The notes: generated from the sequence alone by a model not told the origin. A DNA stretch of 64,000 nt from Sphingobacteriales bacterium JAD_PAG50586_3 (GCA_023213195.1 CP096135.1:808548-872547), one strand, 5' to 3'; numbered from the stretch's first letter, positions 25,938 through 36,046 are shown. Program-made: numbers and translations.

Positions 25938-28885
25938 TGCCGTATTCGCAGGAAGACATAACTAATAAGTGGTATGCGTGGGAAGAACGAGGCCGAGGGT
26001 GGCGCGTGTATGGCTATCCAGTAGAAATAGAGCCACCTTGGGAACGCTTTGGAATGGCCCAAGAAGGCCCCCAAGCCCCTTTGGACACAGGACAACGCGA
26101 ACCGCTATTAAAGCGGCTTATGAAGCCGTTTAAGCGCCCACAGGAAGCAGTGGAAGAAACGCCACAGGAAGAGCAGAGATACTCGTATCCTGATAACCCT
26201 ATACCGCTTGAGATACAAGCACCGCTAAAATGCTACCGGGTATCCCTGCCTAAAGGGCATATGGTGGACACGCAGGAAGCGGAAAAGCTTTTGCACTTAC
26301 TTGCTGCCAGCAGTTCCCAATTTTCCTTTGAGTTGGTTGGGACAAGAAAGGGCATATTTGTCCAATGGACAGCGCGAGAGGATGCGAAGAAGTTAGTTTC
26401 CTTGCTGCAAGCATATTTCCCACAGCTTGCCATCCAAGAGTTGGACGCGGATTTGCTGCCGTTTGAAGAGAACGGAACAAATGCCATTGTGGATTTGGGG
26501 TTAGATGAAGAGTTTGTCAGGCCGCTTGCAACAGGTGAAGGCTTTTCGTCAGACCCTTTCATTGGTGTGCTTGCAGCGTTTGATGCTCTTACTGATGGAG
26601 AGGCCGCCATGGTGCAGGTTATCTTTCAAGGGGTGCAAAATGCATGGGCTTCGTCAATCCATTCGTTGGTTTCGGATGGTGAAGGTGGTTCGTTTTTCGT
26701 GAATGACAAGGATAGCCTTACCCTTGGAGAGGATAAGGCTTCTAAGCCCCTGTATGCTGTTATAGTACGCACGATAGCCCGAAGCCATACAAGCGACCAA
26801 GCTGCCCGCATTGCGCTAGATATGGCAGAAGCCCTTATTGCCACTTCACGGTCTGAATATAATAGCCTGATTCCGCTCTCCAATAAGCACTATCCAATGG
26901 AGAACCATATAGCGGCAGTATATGAACGTGCAAGCTATCGCTTAGGGATGATACTCAATAGTTCCGAGTTAGTACATTTCGTACATATGCCCTCCGCTTC
27001 GGTTGCAAGCCGTAGGCTTGACCGCCAAATGACAAAGACCAAACCCCTGCCGGAAGCGTTGGAGTATGGCAGTTATTCTTTGGGTATCAATACACACCTA
27101 GGGAAAGAAAGGGATGCTCTGATAACCGACGAGCAGCGTTTGCGGCACATGCACATTATCGGCACGACCGGCACGGGTAAATCGACCCTAATTGCGAACC
27201 TGTTTTTACAGGACTGTGATGCAGGCAACGGGTGTATGCTCTTAGACCCGCATGGCGACTTGGTGGATGATATTATTTCCCGATTGCCGCCCGAACGTTT
27301 GGAAGACGTAATACTTATTGACCCCTCCGACATGGAGTTCCCGATTGGCTTCAACCTGATGGAAGCCAAAACGGAACTTGAAAAAATATTTCTCTCTTCT
27401 GACTTGGTAGAAACCTTTCGGGAGAAGTCCACCGCATGGGGCGATACTATGACGGCAGTATTATCTAGCGCAATTAATGCGTTTCTCTATAGCAGCAAGG
27501 GCGGAACCTTGTTAGAGCTTCGCAAGTTTTTGCTTGATGCCAAGTTTCGCGCATCATTCTTGAAAACCATAGAAGACCCCACCATACGCTCCTATTGGGA
27601 GAACGACTTTTTACAACTTCGCAAAGGCGCACTTGCACCCCTCTTAACGCGATTGGATACCTTTTTGCGGCCACGGATAGTGCGGAATATGCTGGCGCAG
27701 CGTAAGGGTATAGATTTTAACGAGGTTTTACAGAAAAAGAAAATCGTACTTGTTAAACTTGCTCAAGGATTAATTGGTGAAGAAAACAGCTTTATGCTTG
27801 GTACTCTTATCTTGGCAAAGGTGTATCAGGCAGCGCAAGCTAGGCAAAGCATAGCGAAGGAGGAACGTTCTTCATATTTTCTGTATATTGACGAGTTCCA
27901 CAATTTCATGACTCCTTCACTTTCTGCAATCCTTTCAGGTGCAAGGAAATACGGCTTAGGACTTGCCTTAGCACATCAGGAATTGAGCCAAATACACGAT
28001 AGCGTTGTAGGTAATTCCGTGCTTTCCAATCCAAGTATTCGGGTATGCTTTCGTGTTGGGGACATGGATGCGCAGAAGCTTGAAAAAGGGTTTAGTTATT
28101 TTGATGCGCACGATTTGCAGAATCTTGGGACAGGACAAGCCATTTGCAGGGTGGAGCGTAGTACCTGGGACTTTAATGTGTACTCGGATGAATTGGATAA
28201 CAGTATATACAGTGAAAGCAATTTAGCTTTCATAAAGGATATAAGCCGGAATGATTACGCAATGAAGTTGGAAGAAGTAGAAGCTATCGTACAAGAGTTA
28301 TACAAAACAGAAACGAAACAAGCACAAACCGTACAAGCCACAGACGAGCAGCCAGTACAAGAACTTGACTTACCTAATGACGCTGAAAAACTACTACCGT
28401 TCGAGGCAGTAGAGACAATAATCCCGATTAAGGAGGCTGCGAAAAAGTATCTAGAGACAACGGAGAAGGAACGTGAACTTCGGGAGCATCTATATTTGCA
28501 AACCTTCGTGAAGAAATTGGCAGAGGAACGAGGGTTTAAGGTGGAACTGGAAGCACCTACAAAAGACGGGGGCAGAATTGATGCCCTGCTTATCCGTAAC
28601 GAACTTACGGTTGCTATAGAAATATCGGTAACAAACACGGTAGAGTACGAAGTTCGGAACATAACCAAGTGCATTAATAGTGGCTATACGAATATAGTGA
28701 TGTTATGCAGTAATGAAAGCCATTTGCGAAGTATAAGGGATGCCGTCAATAATTCTTCTATTCAATACCTGGCCCCCGAAATCTTATACAAATACTTGGA
28801 CGATATTTCAACACCAAAGCAAATCATTACCGAAAACAGGATACGAGGATACAGGGTGAAGGCGATTTATAATAAGAAGGAATAA
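25937..28885 (+). CDS. VirD4/TraD/HerA-like ATPase with C-terminal nuclease-like domain
   Basis: A 982-residue protein. Residues ~85-330 form an N-terminal domain seen in large element-borne ATPases. The motor core has Walker A IGTTGTGKSTLIANL, LLDPHGDLVDDI and IDPSDME, Walker B SYFLYIDEFHNF and the GTGQAICRV end. After a linker the C-terminal ~130 residues contain GGRIDALLIRNELTVAIEIS and YEVRNITKCINSGYTNIVML. This looks like the restriction-endonuclease-like fold (D...ExK type) with Ser in place of the catalytic Lys (EIS). It is GTG-started, overlapping the upstream stop by one base. It probably moves or processes DNA for the element; a defence role is possible. Confidence 0.85.
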   Translation: MPYSQEDITNKWYAWEERGRGWRVYGYPVEIEPPWERFGMAQEGPQAPLDTGQREPLLKRLMKPFKRPQEAVEETPQEEQRYSYPDNPIPLEIQAPLKCYRVSLPKGHMVDTQEAEKLLHLLAASSSQFSFELVGTRKGIFVQWTAREDAKKLVSLLQAYFPQLAIQELDADLLPFEENGTNAIVDLGLDEEFVRPLATGEGFSSDPFIGVLAAFDALTDGEAAMVQVIFQGVQNAWASSIHSLVSDGEGGSFFVNDKDSLTLGEDKASKPLYAVIVRTIARSHTSDQAARIALDMAEALIATSRSEYNSLIPLSNKHYPMENHIAAVYERASYRLGMILNSSELVHFVHMPSASVASRRLDRQMTKTKPLPEALEYGSYSLGINTHLGKERDALITDEQRLRHMHIIGTTGTGKSTLIANLFLQDCDAGNGCMLLDPHGDLVDDIISRLPPERLEDVILIDPSDMEFPIGFNLMEAKTELEKIFLSSDLVETFREKSTAWGDTMTAVLSSAINAFLYSSKGGTLLELRKFLLDAKFRASFLKTIEDPTIRSYWENDFLQLRKGALAPLLTRLDTFLRPRIVRNMLAQRKGIDFNEVLQKKKIVLVKLAQGLIGEENSFMLGTLILAKVYQAAQARQSIAKEERSSYFLYIDEFHNFMTPSLSAILSGARKYGLGLALAHQELSQIHDSVVGNSVLSNPSIRVCFRVGDMDAQKLEKGFSYFDAHDLQNLGTGQAICRVERSTWDFNVYSDELDNSIYSESNLAFIKDISRNDYAMKLEEVEAIVQELYKTETKQAQTVQATDEQPVQELDLPNDAEKLLPFEAVETIIPIKEAAKKYLETTEKERELREHLYLQTFVKKLAEERGFKVELEAPTKDGGRIDALLIRNELTVAIEISVTNTVEYEVRNITKCINSGYTNIVMLCSNESHLRSIRDAVNNSSIQYLAPEILYKYLDDISTPKQIITENRIRGYRVKAIYNKKE

Positions 28886-28897
28886 CGTAAAACAAGA

Positions 28898-28922
28898 AAA
28901 CCCCGTCTTGCGACGAGGCTTT
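28898..28922 (+). terminator. Probable terminator after the translocase operon
   Basis: CCCCGTC, loop TTGC, GACGAGG with one mismatch, flanked by an A-run and CTTT. Located just after the ATPase stop. Confidence 0.45.
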
Positions 28923-29003
28923 CCCACTAAACCAAAAACTAAACCTACTTGCCTAGGATAAAGATCTTCCGCATTAAGCGGCGGCAAATATAATAATGAT
29001 ACA

Positions 29004-29312
29004 TTAGGAAATGGGATTAAAGCCTAAAAATTCAGTGGCCGTTTCGTGATAATTTTCTCCTACGGTTACAATCCCGTTTTCCCATTGCGATAGAGTACGG
29101 GTTCTCACCTTAAACCGTTTTGCCACATCCAATAGACTTTGCCCTGTAGCTTTTCGCACTTGCCTTATATGTCTACCCCAAATACACGGCTCTTTATTAA
29201 CAGGCTGTAAATTAATCCTTTGTTTCTTTATTGCGATAGTTACAAAAACCAACCAAACCCGTACGGGTTGCTCACTAAAATCTCCAAACTCGTCAGCCTT
29301 AGGCTGACTCAA
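29004..29312 (-). CDS. XRE-like helix-turn-helix protein at the element's right end
   Basis: A 102-residue frame whose second half is an XRE-type HTH (GRHIRQVRKATGQSLLDVAK, then RTRTLSQWENGIVT). The first ~45 residues (VRVWLVFVTIAIKKQ) are not typical, and the ATG at 29312 may not be the true start. It ends the element: immediately upstream (29330-29412) the dispersed chromosomal repeat resumes. It may control excision or the translocase operon. Confidence 0.55.
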   Translation of the reverse strand: MSQPKADEFGDFSEQPVRVWLVFVTIAIKKQRINLQPVNKEPCIWGRHIRQVRKATGQSLLDVAKRFKVRTRTLSQWENGIVTVGENYHETATEFLGFNPIS

Positions 29313-29329
29313 ACAGCGCCGATTTTGGC

Positions 29330-29412
29330 CGTTCGCTTTCCTTGTGGGTGCCCGTCTCGAAATATAGGCCGGTCTTTTGCGCCAGGCGTGGAATATCCCC
29401 CCAAAATATAAT
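29330..29412. repeat. Right half of the interrupted dispersed repeat
   Basis: Contains CTTTCCTTGTGGGTG and GCGCCAGGCGTGGAATATCC, matching the second half of the copy at 33125-33330 (CTTTCCTTGTTGGT and GCGCCGGGCGTGGACTACCC). Further on (29420-29460) there is a C/G-rich palindrome (CCCTCCCTGC...TAGGGAGGGG). Confidence 0.65.
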
Positions 29413-29508
29413 CATAATTTATTAGCCCCTCCCTGCTTGTAGGGAGGGGTTGGGGAGGGTACGAATAGGAGAAATTTCTATACGCTACACGCTATAAGCT
29501 ATCCGCTA

Positions 29509-30530
29509 TTACAACCACACCGTACCACCCTCGGTACAATTCTGGCAAATGTCAATCTCTTTGCGGGATTGAAGAAGAGAGCCGCGGAAGCGTTGGTAAT
29601 CGGGGCTTTGCCAAATGGAGTTAAAGGTGGCGTTTTTCAGGTTGCCCAGTTTGTGGGTGGCGTCTTTATCAAAACAGCAGGGCACTATAGAGCCATCCCA
29701 GGTTATAACACACGAGTGCCACATTTTCCAACAGCGGTTTTCCAGCTTGTTTTTTATGCTGTAGGTGCCATCGGCATTTTGCTTGTAGCGGCTGTAAGAG
29801 CCATCGGCGGGTATTAGAGGGTTTCCATTCTCATAATCGTACACCTGCGCGCTTTTAAAGCGTATTTCATCAACCCCAATATCTTTTGCTAATGCCTTAG
29901 CATCGTCTATTTGGTGGCGGTTAGGCTCTACCACCAAAAACTGGAATATGATATGTGGCGTTGCCGATTTTAATTCCTGCTTAGCCGCTACAAGGTTGCG
30001 TGTGCCCTCTAAAACCTTGTTCAGCTTGCCACCTATGCGGTAGCTTTGGTACACCTCTTGCGTAGTACCATCAATAGAAATTATCAGCCTGTCTAAGCCC
30101 GATTCTACTGTTTTGCGGGCATTTTCTTTGCTTAGGTAGTGCGCGTTGGTAGAGGTGGCGGTGTATATTTTTTGGCTGATGCCGTAGTTACAAAATCGAA
30201 GAAATGGGGGTTTAAAAAAGGCTCGCCTTGGAAGTATAAAATCAAATACCAAAGCTCGCGGTGTAGTTGGTCTATAACAGTGCCAAAGGTTTCGGGGGTG
30301 AGCATGCCTGTAGGGCGAGAGAATGCCCGCAGGCCGCTGGGGCACTCGGGGCAACGCAGGTTGCAACTGGTGGTAGGTTCTATAGATATGCTTATAGGCA
30401 GCCCCGCCTGATAGGGTTTTTTGGTAAACCTGGAGTAGTAATAACCGCCCAATACCTTAGCTGCATTGCCCACACGGCGTGGTGTGGCTTTGCGCAAAAA
30501 ATTTAAGGTATCGCGTAAACGGGTATTCAT
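29509..30530 (-). CDS. Radical SAM/SPASM domain protein (frameshifted)
   Basis: A ~340-residue radical SAM enzyme. The [4Fe-4S]-binding CxxxCxxC is in CNLRCPECPSG (residues ~57-64), followed by YFQGEPFLNPHFFDFV. A C-terminal SPASM domain has CCFDKDATHKLGNL and ICQNCTEGG for auxiliary clusters. The frame changes near 30180; one T added (GTAACTTACGGC) gives FVTYGISQKIYTATST and joins the halves. GTTQEVYQSYRIGG is typical of SPASM peptide/sugar-modifying enzymes. Substrate unknown. It is divergent from the DUF5686 gene and is the first chromosomal gene right of the element. Confidence 0.82.
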
Positions 30531-30659
30531 AACAAAGTAGCGGGTGTGCTGTTTGAGTATTGGGTAAAGGTAAAGCCTAAATGCCGTAAATTCGCCGATT
30601 GATTAATATTACATACCCTGATTAGAGTAGTTAAAATACGTAAGTCGTTACTAAGCATT

Positions 30660-33046
30660 TTGCTTTTGTTGTCTGCAATACCATTGTGGGCGCAAACCGA
30701 GTACCCGCTAAAGGGCGGTGTAACCGAGCAAGGCACAGGCCGTGCGCTTGCATTTGTTAGCGTAGGGGTACAGGGCAGTCCACGTGGCACTACTTCAGAT
30801 ATTGAAGGCCGCTTTAGGCTGACTGTTGAAAAGCTACCTGTTACATTGGTGTTTACCTACGTGGGGTACGAATCTAAATCGGTAACCATAAACCCGGGTG
30901 CCGAAACGCAGGTAATTACCGTATCGCTAAAAAAGAAAGATTTTCAGCTTAAAGAAGTAGTGGTAAAAGCAGGCCCAAACCCTGCCATACCCATTATAAA
31001 AAAGGTGGTAGCCAACAGGGATAATAACAACCCCGAGAAGTTAGAATCATACTCCTACACATCGTACAACAAACTGATACTTACCGCCAATAACGACTCG
31101 CTTACCAAAATGAAGGGCGACACTTCTAAAGAAAAGGTGATGAAGTTTTTTGAGCGTACCCACCTGTTTTTGTTAGAGACGGTTACCAAGAAGAAATTTA
31201 TAGCCCCTAACCTGAGCAATGAGGATATTACCGGCATACGCGCTTCGGGCTTTAAAGACCCATCGTTTATGGCGCTGGCTACGCAGTTGCAATCGTTTAC
31301 TTTTTATAACGAGGTGATAGAGCTGGGCGATAAAGCCTACATAAACCCGGTATCTAAAAACAGCGAAAACAAATACCTGTTTGTGCTGGAAGATACATTG
31401 TATGAGAAAAACGACTCTATCTACGTAATATCATTTGCCCCACGCACCGGCAAAAATTTTGATGCTATGACGGGCGTGCTGTATATAAACACCAACGGTT
31501 ACGCCATACAAAACGTTATTGCCAAGCCTGCCGAAGAAGATAACTTCGGTATAAAAATTCAGCAGAAGTATGAGCTGATTGATGGCAAAAAATGGTTCCC
31601 TGTGCAGTTGAATACTGATTTGATGTTTAAAAACGCGCAGTTTAACTAAGGCTAATTTGGTGGGTATTGGGCGCACGTATTTAACAGAGATAAAGATTGA
31701 GCCGGACTTAAAACGGTCTGACTTTATATCTATTGACATGGTGCTGGACCCCGCGCTAACGAGAAAGATGATAAGTTTTGGGATATTTACCGCCCCGATA
31801 CGTTAGATAAGCGCGAGCGCAACACCTACGTGGTAATAGACAGCCTGGGCGATGCCAACAACTTAGATAAGAAGCTACGCAGCTTTGTGGCCCTTTCTAA
31901 CGGCCGCATCCCTATAAAAAGCATTGATTTAGATATGGATAAAATTATCCGCCTAAACCAGTACGAGGGTATACGTATAGGCATGGGTTTCCATACCAAT
32001 TCGCGTTTTTCAAGGGTGGTTACTACGGGTGGGTACGTTGCCTACGGCTTTAAAGACAAAGGCTTTAAGTGGGGGCCGATGTATCGGTACGTCTTTTAAA
32101 ACGCCCCGACTTAAAGATAAAGGCCCTGTGGATGCGCGATGTAAAAGAGTCGGCACAGCCCGACATTCGCGGCCTGGTGCGCCCGCCACGCTACATAGAG
32201 CGTATACGCAACGCCTTTGTAGACCGTATGGATTTTATAAACCGTGGCGAAGTAAACATATCATTCCGCACAGCAGGATACTTGCGTTTTAATGTATTTG
32301 GCGCACGTAGCAAGGTTGATACCCGGTTTGATTATGGCTACACCGCATCGGCTGACGATACCGTAGGCGTAAGCAGGTACACCTTTACCGAGGCAGGCGT
32401 ATCTGTGCGCTTTGCGTTTAAAGAAAAGCTGTTTGACACAGGTAAATTCATCACATCACTGGGTACAGAATACCCTGTGTTGTATGTGCAATACACCCGC
32501 GGGCTTACAGGTATTTTAGGTGGCGGTTATGCCTACAACCGCATAGACCTGCGTACCGAAAAAACATTTACGCTTAGGGATTTTGGTAAGTCGAGCTTTC
32601 AGTTATGGGCGGGGTATATAGACAGGCCCGCACCATATATTCTAAACTACACCAACCGGTCGGCATACGGGCCCAACCCTTATGTGGCCACGCTGTTTGC
32701 TTTTGAAACCATGCGGATGAATGAGTTTTTATCTGACACCTACGTAAACCTTTTCTTCCGCCACAACTTTAGGAGTTTGCTTATTAAGAGTAAGCATTTC
32801 CGCCCGCAGTTTGTGCTGGTACACAATATGGGCTGGGGCAAAATAAGCACGCCCGAACGCCACAAACTGGCTAGTTTCAAGGCCATGGATAAGGGCTTTT
32901 TTGAGTCGGGTCTGGTGATAAACGATATTTATAAAACGGGCATAAGCGGCTTTGGTGTGGGTGCTTTTTACCGCTACGGGCCAAACAGTTTGCCTAAGTG
33001 GAATAATAACCTAGCGGTTAAGCTTAGTTTGAATTTGTCGTTTTAA
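30660..33046 (+). CDS. DUF5686-type outer-membrane protein with CarboxypepD_reg domain (three frameshifts)
   Basis: A ~800-residue exported protein. After a signal peptide (SAIPLWAQ end) comes a carboxypeptidase-regulatory-like domain (GRALAFVSVGVQG, TSDIEGRFRLTV, TYVGYESKSV) and a long beta-rich region ending in a strand with a terminal Phe (LAVKLSLNLSF), typical of an outer-membrane barrel. I recognise the DUF5686/carboxypeptidase-like regulatory family. Frames change at ~31645 (extra T in AACTAAGG), ~31757 (one C missing) and ~32076 (G-run one short); corrections restore continuous family-like sequence. The start at 30660 is TTG; the true start may lie up to ~40 bp upstream, perhaps hidden by another indel. 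Confidence 0.8.
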
Positions 33047-33124
33047 TAGCCTCACTTTATTTTTAATGATTAGCGATGCCTGACTTTGGGGAAGGCGCTT
33101 ACATTAGTATTTCCCTGCGGGGCG

Positions 33125-33330
33125 ATACTTTTTGCTTGTCCAAAAAGTAACCAAAAAAGACACCACCCCGCATCAAGTGCGGAGCAGGCTCAAGCAAAGA
33201 CACTTCAATTTTGCTCTCGCACAAAGCCAAACCGCACTAGTTGCCATGCAAAATTTTGTGTCCGCGCCGGGCGTGGACTACCCTCCCACAATTAAAATAG
33301 ACGCTCACTTTCCTTGTTGGTCTACATCAC
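33125..33330. repeat. Dispersed intergenic repeat, complete copy
   Basis: Starts with ACTTTTTGCTTGTCCAAAAA followed by GTAACCAAAAAAG, a short stem-loop, continues through a Cys/His-rich-looking open stretch and ends with GCGCCGGGCGTGGACTACCC and CTTTCCTTGTTGG. Related copies are at 38400 and, in parts, at 3538, 29330 and 54290. Not coding. Confidence 0.7.
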
Positions 33331-33431
33331 GAATATGGTTCGGTTCTATAAAAGGGCAGTGCCTATGTTGGCAACAATATAGCTTTGTAGAACTGGCATC
33401 ATTTAGTATATTCGTTTTCTCTTCTCTCTGC

Positions 33432-34292
33432 ATGAAAAAAATAATTTGGGCGTGTGTGCTTGTTTTGCTGTTTGTATGTGTTGCCGATGTTGTTAAGGCG
33501 CAAACAACCAAGCTTAAAATACTGTCTTGGAATATATACATGCTGCCCCGCCATATTAAGCATACGGGCAAACTGCCGCGCGCCAGCATAATTGGCAAAA
33601 TGCTTAAAGACAGCGACTATGATATTATCGTTTTTCAGGAGGCTTTTCACGGTGGGGCACGCAGGCGTATTAAACGGGCTACCAAAGAGGTGTTTCCGCA
33701 TCGCATAGGGCCTGCCAACAGGCATTACTTTTGGTTTAAAACCAACAGCGGCATTTGGATATTGAGTCGTATACCGCTTAAAAAACTAGGTACGGTAGAG
33801 TTTAAAGAATGCGAAGGGCCCGATTGCTGGGCGAATAAAGGGGCGTTGCTGGTACAGGGCGAGAAAGATGGCAAGCAATTCCAGATACTGGGTACGCACT
33901 TAGAAGCGGGTGGCCCGCAAACCATACGCGATAGTCAGTACACCCAAATTGGCGAGTTGCTTGATAAGAACGCTGTTGATGGTATACCACAGTTTATTTG
34001 TGGCGATTTTAATACCCGCAATATTGATACGCTAAACTACCAACGCATGCTATCGGCCATGAAGGCTACCGACAGCCTGCCGCACATGGGTAAGCCCGGC
34101 GACGACCTTGTTAACCACTTTAGGAACAAAGACAAAAGTAAATTCCATATTGACTATATTTTTTGCAGGGATAACAAGTGTGCTACGCCTAAAATAAGGC
34201 GAGAGATTAAGGTATTCCGAGCTCTTTGGCGCAAGCCCGAAAATCAGGACCTGTCTGACCATTTTGCGGTAGAGGCGGAGGTGGTTTTTTAG
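33432..34292 (+). CDS. Secreted endonuclease/exonuclease/phosphatase family protein (sphingomyelinase-like)
   Basis: From ATG 33432 the protein is 286 residues with a signal peptide (MKKIIWACVLVLLFVCVADV). Motifs of the EEP fold follow: LKILSWNIYM (metal Asn), IIVFQEAFHGG (metal Glu), ILGTHLEAGG, FICGDFNTRN (catalytic Asp/Asn), HIDYIFC and LSDHFAVEAEV (C-terminal Asp-His). The arrangement resembles bacterial neutral sphingomyelinase-like phosphodiesterases rather than nucleases. An open frame continues upstream to 33132 but that part is the dispersed repeat and lacks a signal sequence, so I chose the internal ATG. Confidence 0.85.
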   Translation: MKKIIWACVLVLLFVCVADVVKAQTTKLKILSWNIYMLPRHIKHTGKLPRASIIGKMLKDSDYDIIVFQEAFHGGARRRIKRATKEVFPHRIGPANRHYFWFKTNSGIWILSRIPLKKLGTVEFKECEGPDCWANKGALLVQGEKDGKQFQILGTHLEAGGPQTIRDSQYTQIGELLDKNAVDGIPQFICGDFNTRNIDTLNYQRMLSAMKATDSLPHMGKPGDDLVNHFRNKDKSKFHIDYIFCRDNKCATPKIRREIKVFRALWRKPENQDLSDHFAVEAEVVF

Positions 34293-34418
34293 TTGTGAGT
34301 GTTGAGGGCTGAGGTTTGAGTTGACCCCATCCTAAATCCTTCCCCTTTAAGGGAAGGACTTTAAAAAGTATTTGTCGAATGTTATTAGCCCTCCCTTTCA
34401 GGGGAGGGTTGGGAGGGG

Positions 34419-34922
34419 CTATTTCTTCACCACCCGTGGCCCCAGTTCTATTACTTCCATATTGGTTAGCTTGTCGCCGTCTATTTTAAAGCGCAGCATG
34501 GTGCGTATTTGGTGGAAGCCATAGATGCCGCATGCGCCGGGGTTTAGGTGCAGCATATTGTAAGGCTTGTCGTACACCACCCTTAGTATGTGCGAGTGCC
34601 CGCAAATAAACACCTGGGGCTTTAGTTTAAGAATATGCTGTTTTACCGTTGCGGGGTATTTGTTGGGTGCGCCGCCAATATGCGTCATTAAAAAAGTAAC
34701 CCCATCTATGGTAATGTGGGTAGTTTCGGGAAACTCAACGCGGAGGCCGCCCCCATCAATATTGCCAAAAACAGCACGTAGGGGTTTGATGGATTTAAGT
34801 TTATCCGTAATTTCGGTGGTGCCAATATCGCCTGCGTGCCATACTTCGTCGCAGGGGTCTATGTGGCGGAGAACGTCTTCGCCAAGGTAACCGTGAGTGT
34901 CTGATATAAGGGCAACGCGCAT
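34419..34922 (-). CDS. YfcE/MJ0936-family metallophosphoesterase
   Basis: A 167-residue calcineurin-like phosphodiesterase. Metal-binding motifs are in order: ISDTHGYLG, VWHAGDIG, VFGNIDGG, LMTHIGG and ICGHSHILRV. This is the small single-domain YfcE/MJ0936 group, which cleaves phosphodiesters in vitro. The C-terminal NPGACGIYGFHQIRTML is typical of the family. It stands alone; repeat palindromes lie in the gap to the convergent nuclease gene (34330-34415). Confidence 0.9.
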   Translation of the reverse strand: MRVALISDTHGYLGEDVLRHIDPCDEVWHAGDIGTTEITDKLKSIKPLRAVFGNIDGGGLRVEFPETTHITIDGVTFLMTHIGGAPNKYPATVKQHILKLKPQVFICGHSHILRVVYDKPYNMLHLNPGACGIYGFHQIRTMLRFKIDGDKLTNMEVIELGPRVVKK

Positions 34923-35029
34923 TTTTAAACTAAAAGTTAAAAGTGAAAAACTAAAAATTACCTCACCTCACCCCCTCTCCTAAAGAGAAATGGGGAGTAA
35001 AAGGATTATTTAAAAAGCAATATTACGTA

Positions 35030-36019
35030 ATGAGGATGAAAGGACTGTGGTTAATGTTTATGGCTGTGTGTTTTTGCTTGCAGGTAGGAGCGCAAAATTC
35101 AGATAGCATGTATGTAAGGAAGGCATTTGAAAAAGCTCGTAAAGATGATTTTACAGGAGCCATTGAGCTGTATCAAAAGGCACTAAAAATAAACCCCACA
35201 AACTATCCAACTTATACCTACATATCCACCTGTTACTTTTCTTTGGGCGAGCGAGGCAAGGCAGAAGACAATATTAAAGGGTTATTAAATAAACACCCGA
35301 ATGAGTGGGCTGCACACAAAGCTGCATGCAAGTATTATGTTTTGACTAAACAATTTTACGAAGCGCTTGATTTAGCAGAAAGTGCAGTTAAAAAATTCGC
35401 AAATGAGCACGATACAGTTAGGATAAATCTGTTATGCAACTTGGGTAACAGAAGGCAGGACATGATGGATTATACAGGAGGCAAAAACAGTTATATGATT
35501 GCACATGCTATTGATAGCAGCAATACCGATGTATGGTATTGCCTTGCTGGTATTTTTGGAGATTTGGGAAAGCCAGACTCTTCCATCTATTATTATAGAA
35601 AAATAATCCAGAAAAAACCTGATGACATTTTGCATTGCAATAACCTTGGCTACCTATACAATACACTAGGCCGATTTGATGAAGCCATACAATTATATGA
35701 TAAAGCGATACTAGAGGTAGACAAAAACAAGAGCCTTATTGGAATAAAATACAGCCTATATACAATTGGTTTATTACATAGCAACCATGGTTATGCGCTG
35801 TATAAAAAGGGTAATTATAAAAAAGCATTAAAAGAATTTCAAGAAAGCATAGAGTATTATCCTACAAACTCATACGTATACCGCAACCGTGCCTTGCTTT
35901 ATGTAGAGCAAAAGAAATACGATGAAGCCTGTAAAGACCTTAACTTTGCCATAGCGCTCGGTTTTGCAGACCAATACGGCCCGGAAGTAGACGAATTAAT
36001 TGCTAAACACTGTCAATAA
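35030..36019 (+). CDS. Secreted tetratricopeptide-repeat protein
   Basis: A 329-residue exported protein with a signal peptide (MFMAVCFCLQVGAQ). Several TPR units follow (FTGAIELYQKALKINPTNYP, LGRFDEAIQLYDKAI, GNYKKALKEFQESIEYYP, QKKYDEACKDLNFAI). The next gene is a paralogue with the same C-terminus (AxxLGFxDxYGPEVxELxxKHC), 27 bp away, so this pair arose by tandem duplication and is probably one operon. Likely a periplasmic scaffold; no specific partner can be inferred. Confidence 0.82.
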   Translation: MRMKGLWLMFMAVCFCLQVGAQNSDSMYVRKAFEKARKDDFTGAIELYQKALKINPTNYPTYTYISTCYFSLGERGKAEDNIKGLLNKHPNEWAAHKAACKYYVLTKQFYEALDLAESAVKKFANEHDTVRINLLCNLGNRRQDMMDYTGGKNSYMIAHAIDSSNTDVWYCLAGIFGDLGKPDSSIYYYRKIIQKKPDDILHCNNLGYLYNTLGRFDEAIQLYDKAILEVDKNKSLIGIKYSLYTIGLLHSNHGYALYKKGNYKKALKEFQESIEYYPTNSYVYRNRALLYVEQKKYDEACKDLNFAIALGFADQYGPEVDELIAKHCQ

Positions 36020-36046
36020 ACATATAACAAACCAATTATATTGAGC

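Larger units (their letters stand above)
3590..29330. mobile_element. ~25.7-kb integrative element with serine recombinases and defence cargo
   Basis: The element starts within about 10 bp of the stop codon of a serine recombinase (3594) and ends after an XRE-type gene (29004-29312). Flanks are two halves of one dispersed chromosomal repeat (3538-3590 and ~29330-29412). Contents are two serine recombinases, a RepO-like winged-helix protein, two VirD4/TraD/HerA-like ATPases, three XRE regulators, and an AT-rich cargo block of three putative defence modules. I see no relaxase or type IV secretion assembly genes, so self-conjugation is unlikely; it may be mobilisable or integrate by itself. Exact att core bases cannot be fixed: serine recombinase cores are only 2-3 bp. 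It could also be two nested elements, given the two recombinases. Confidence 0.7.

Noticed and set aside
3594..29312. Conjugative transposon
   Set aside because: Coupling-type ATPases are present but no relaxase, VirB4-like ATPase or Tra proteins were recognised.
33132..33431. N-terminal extension of the EEP-family protein
   Set aside because: This stretch is the dispersed repeat; the ATG at 33432 starts a clear signal peptide.
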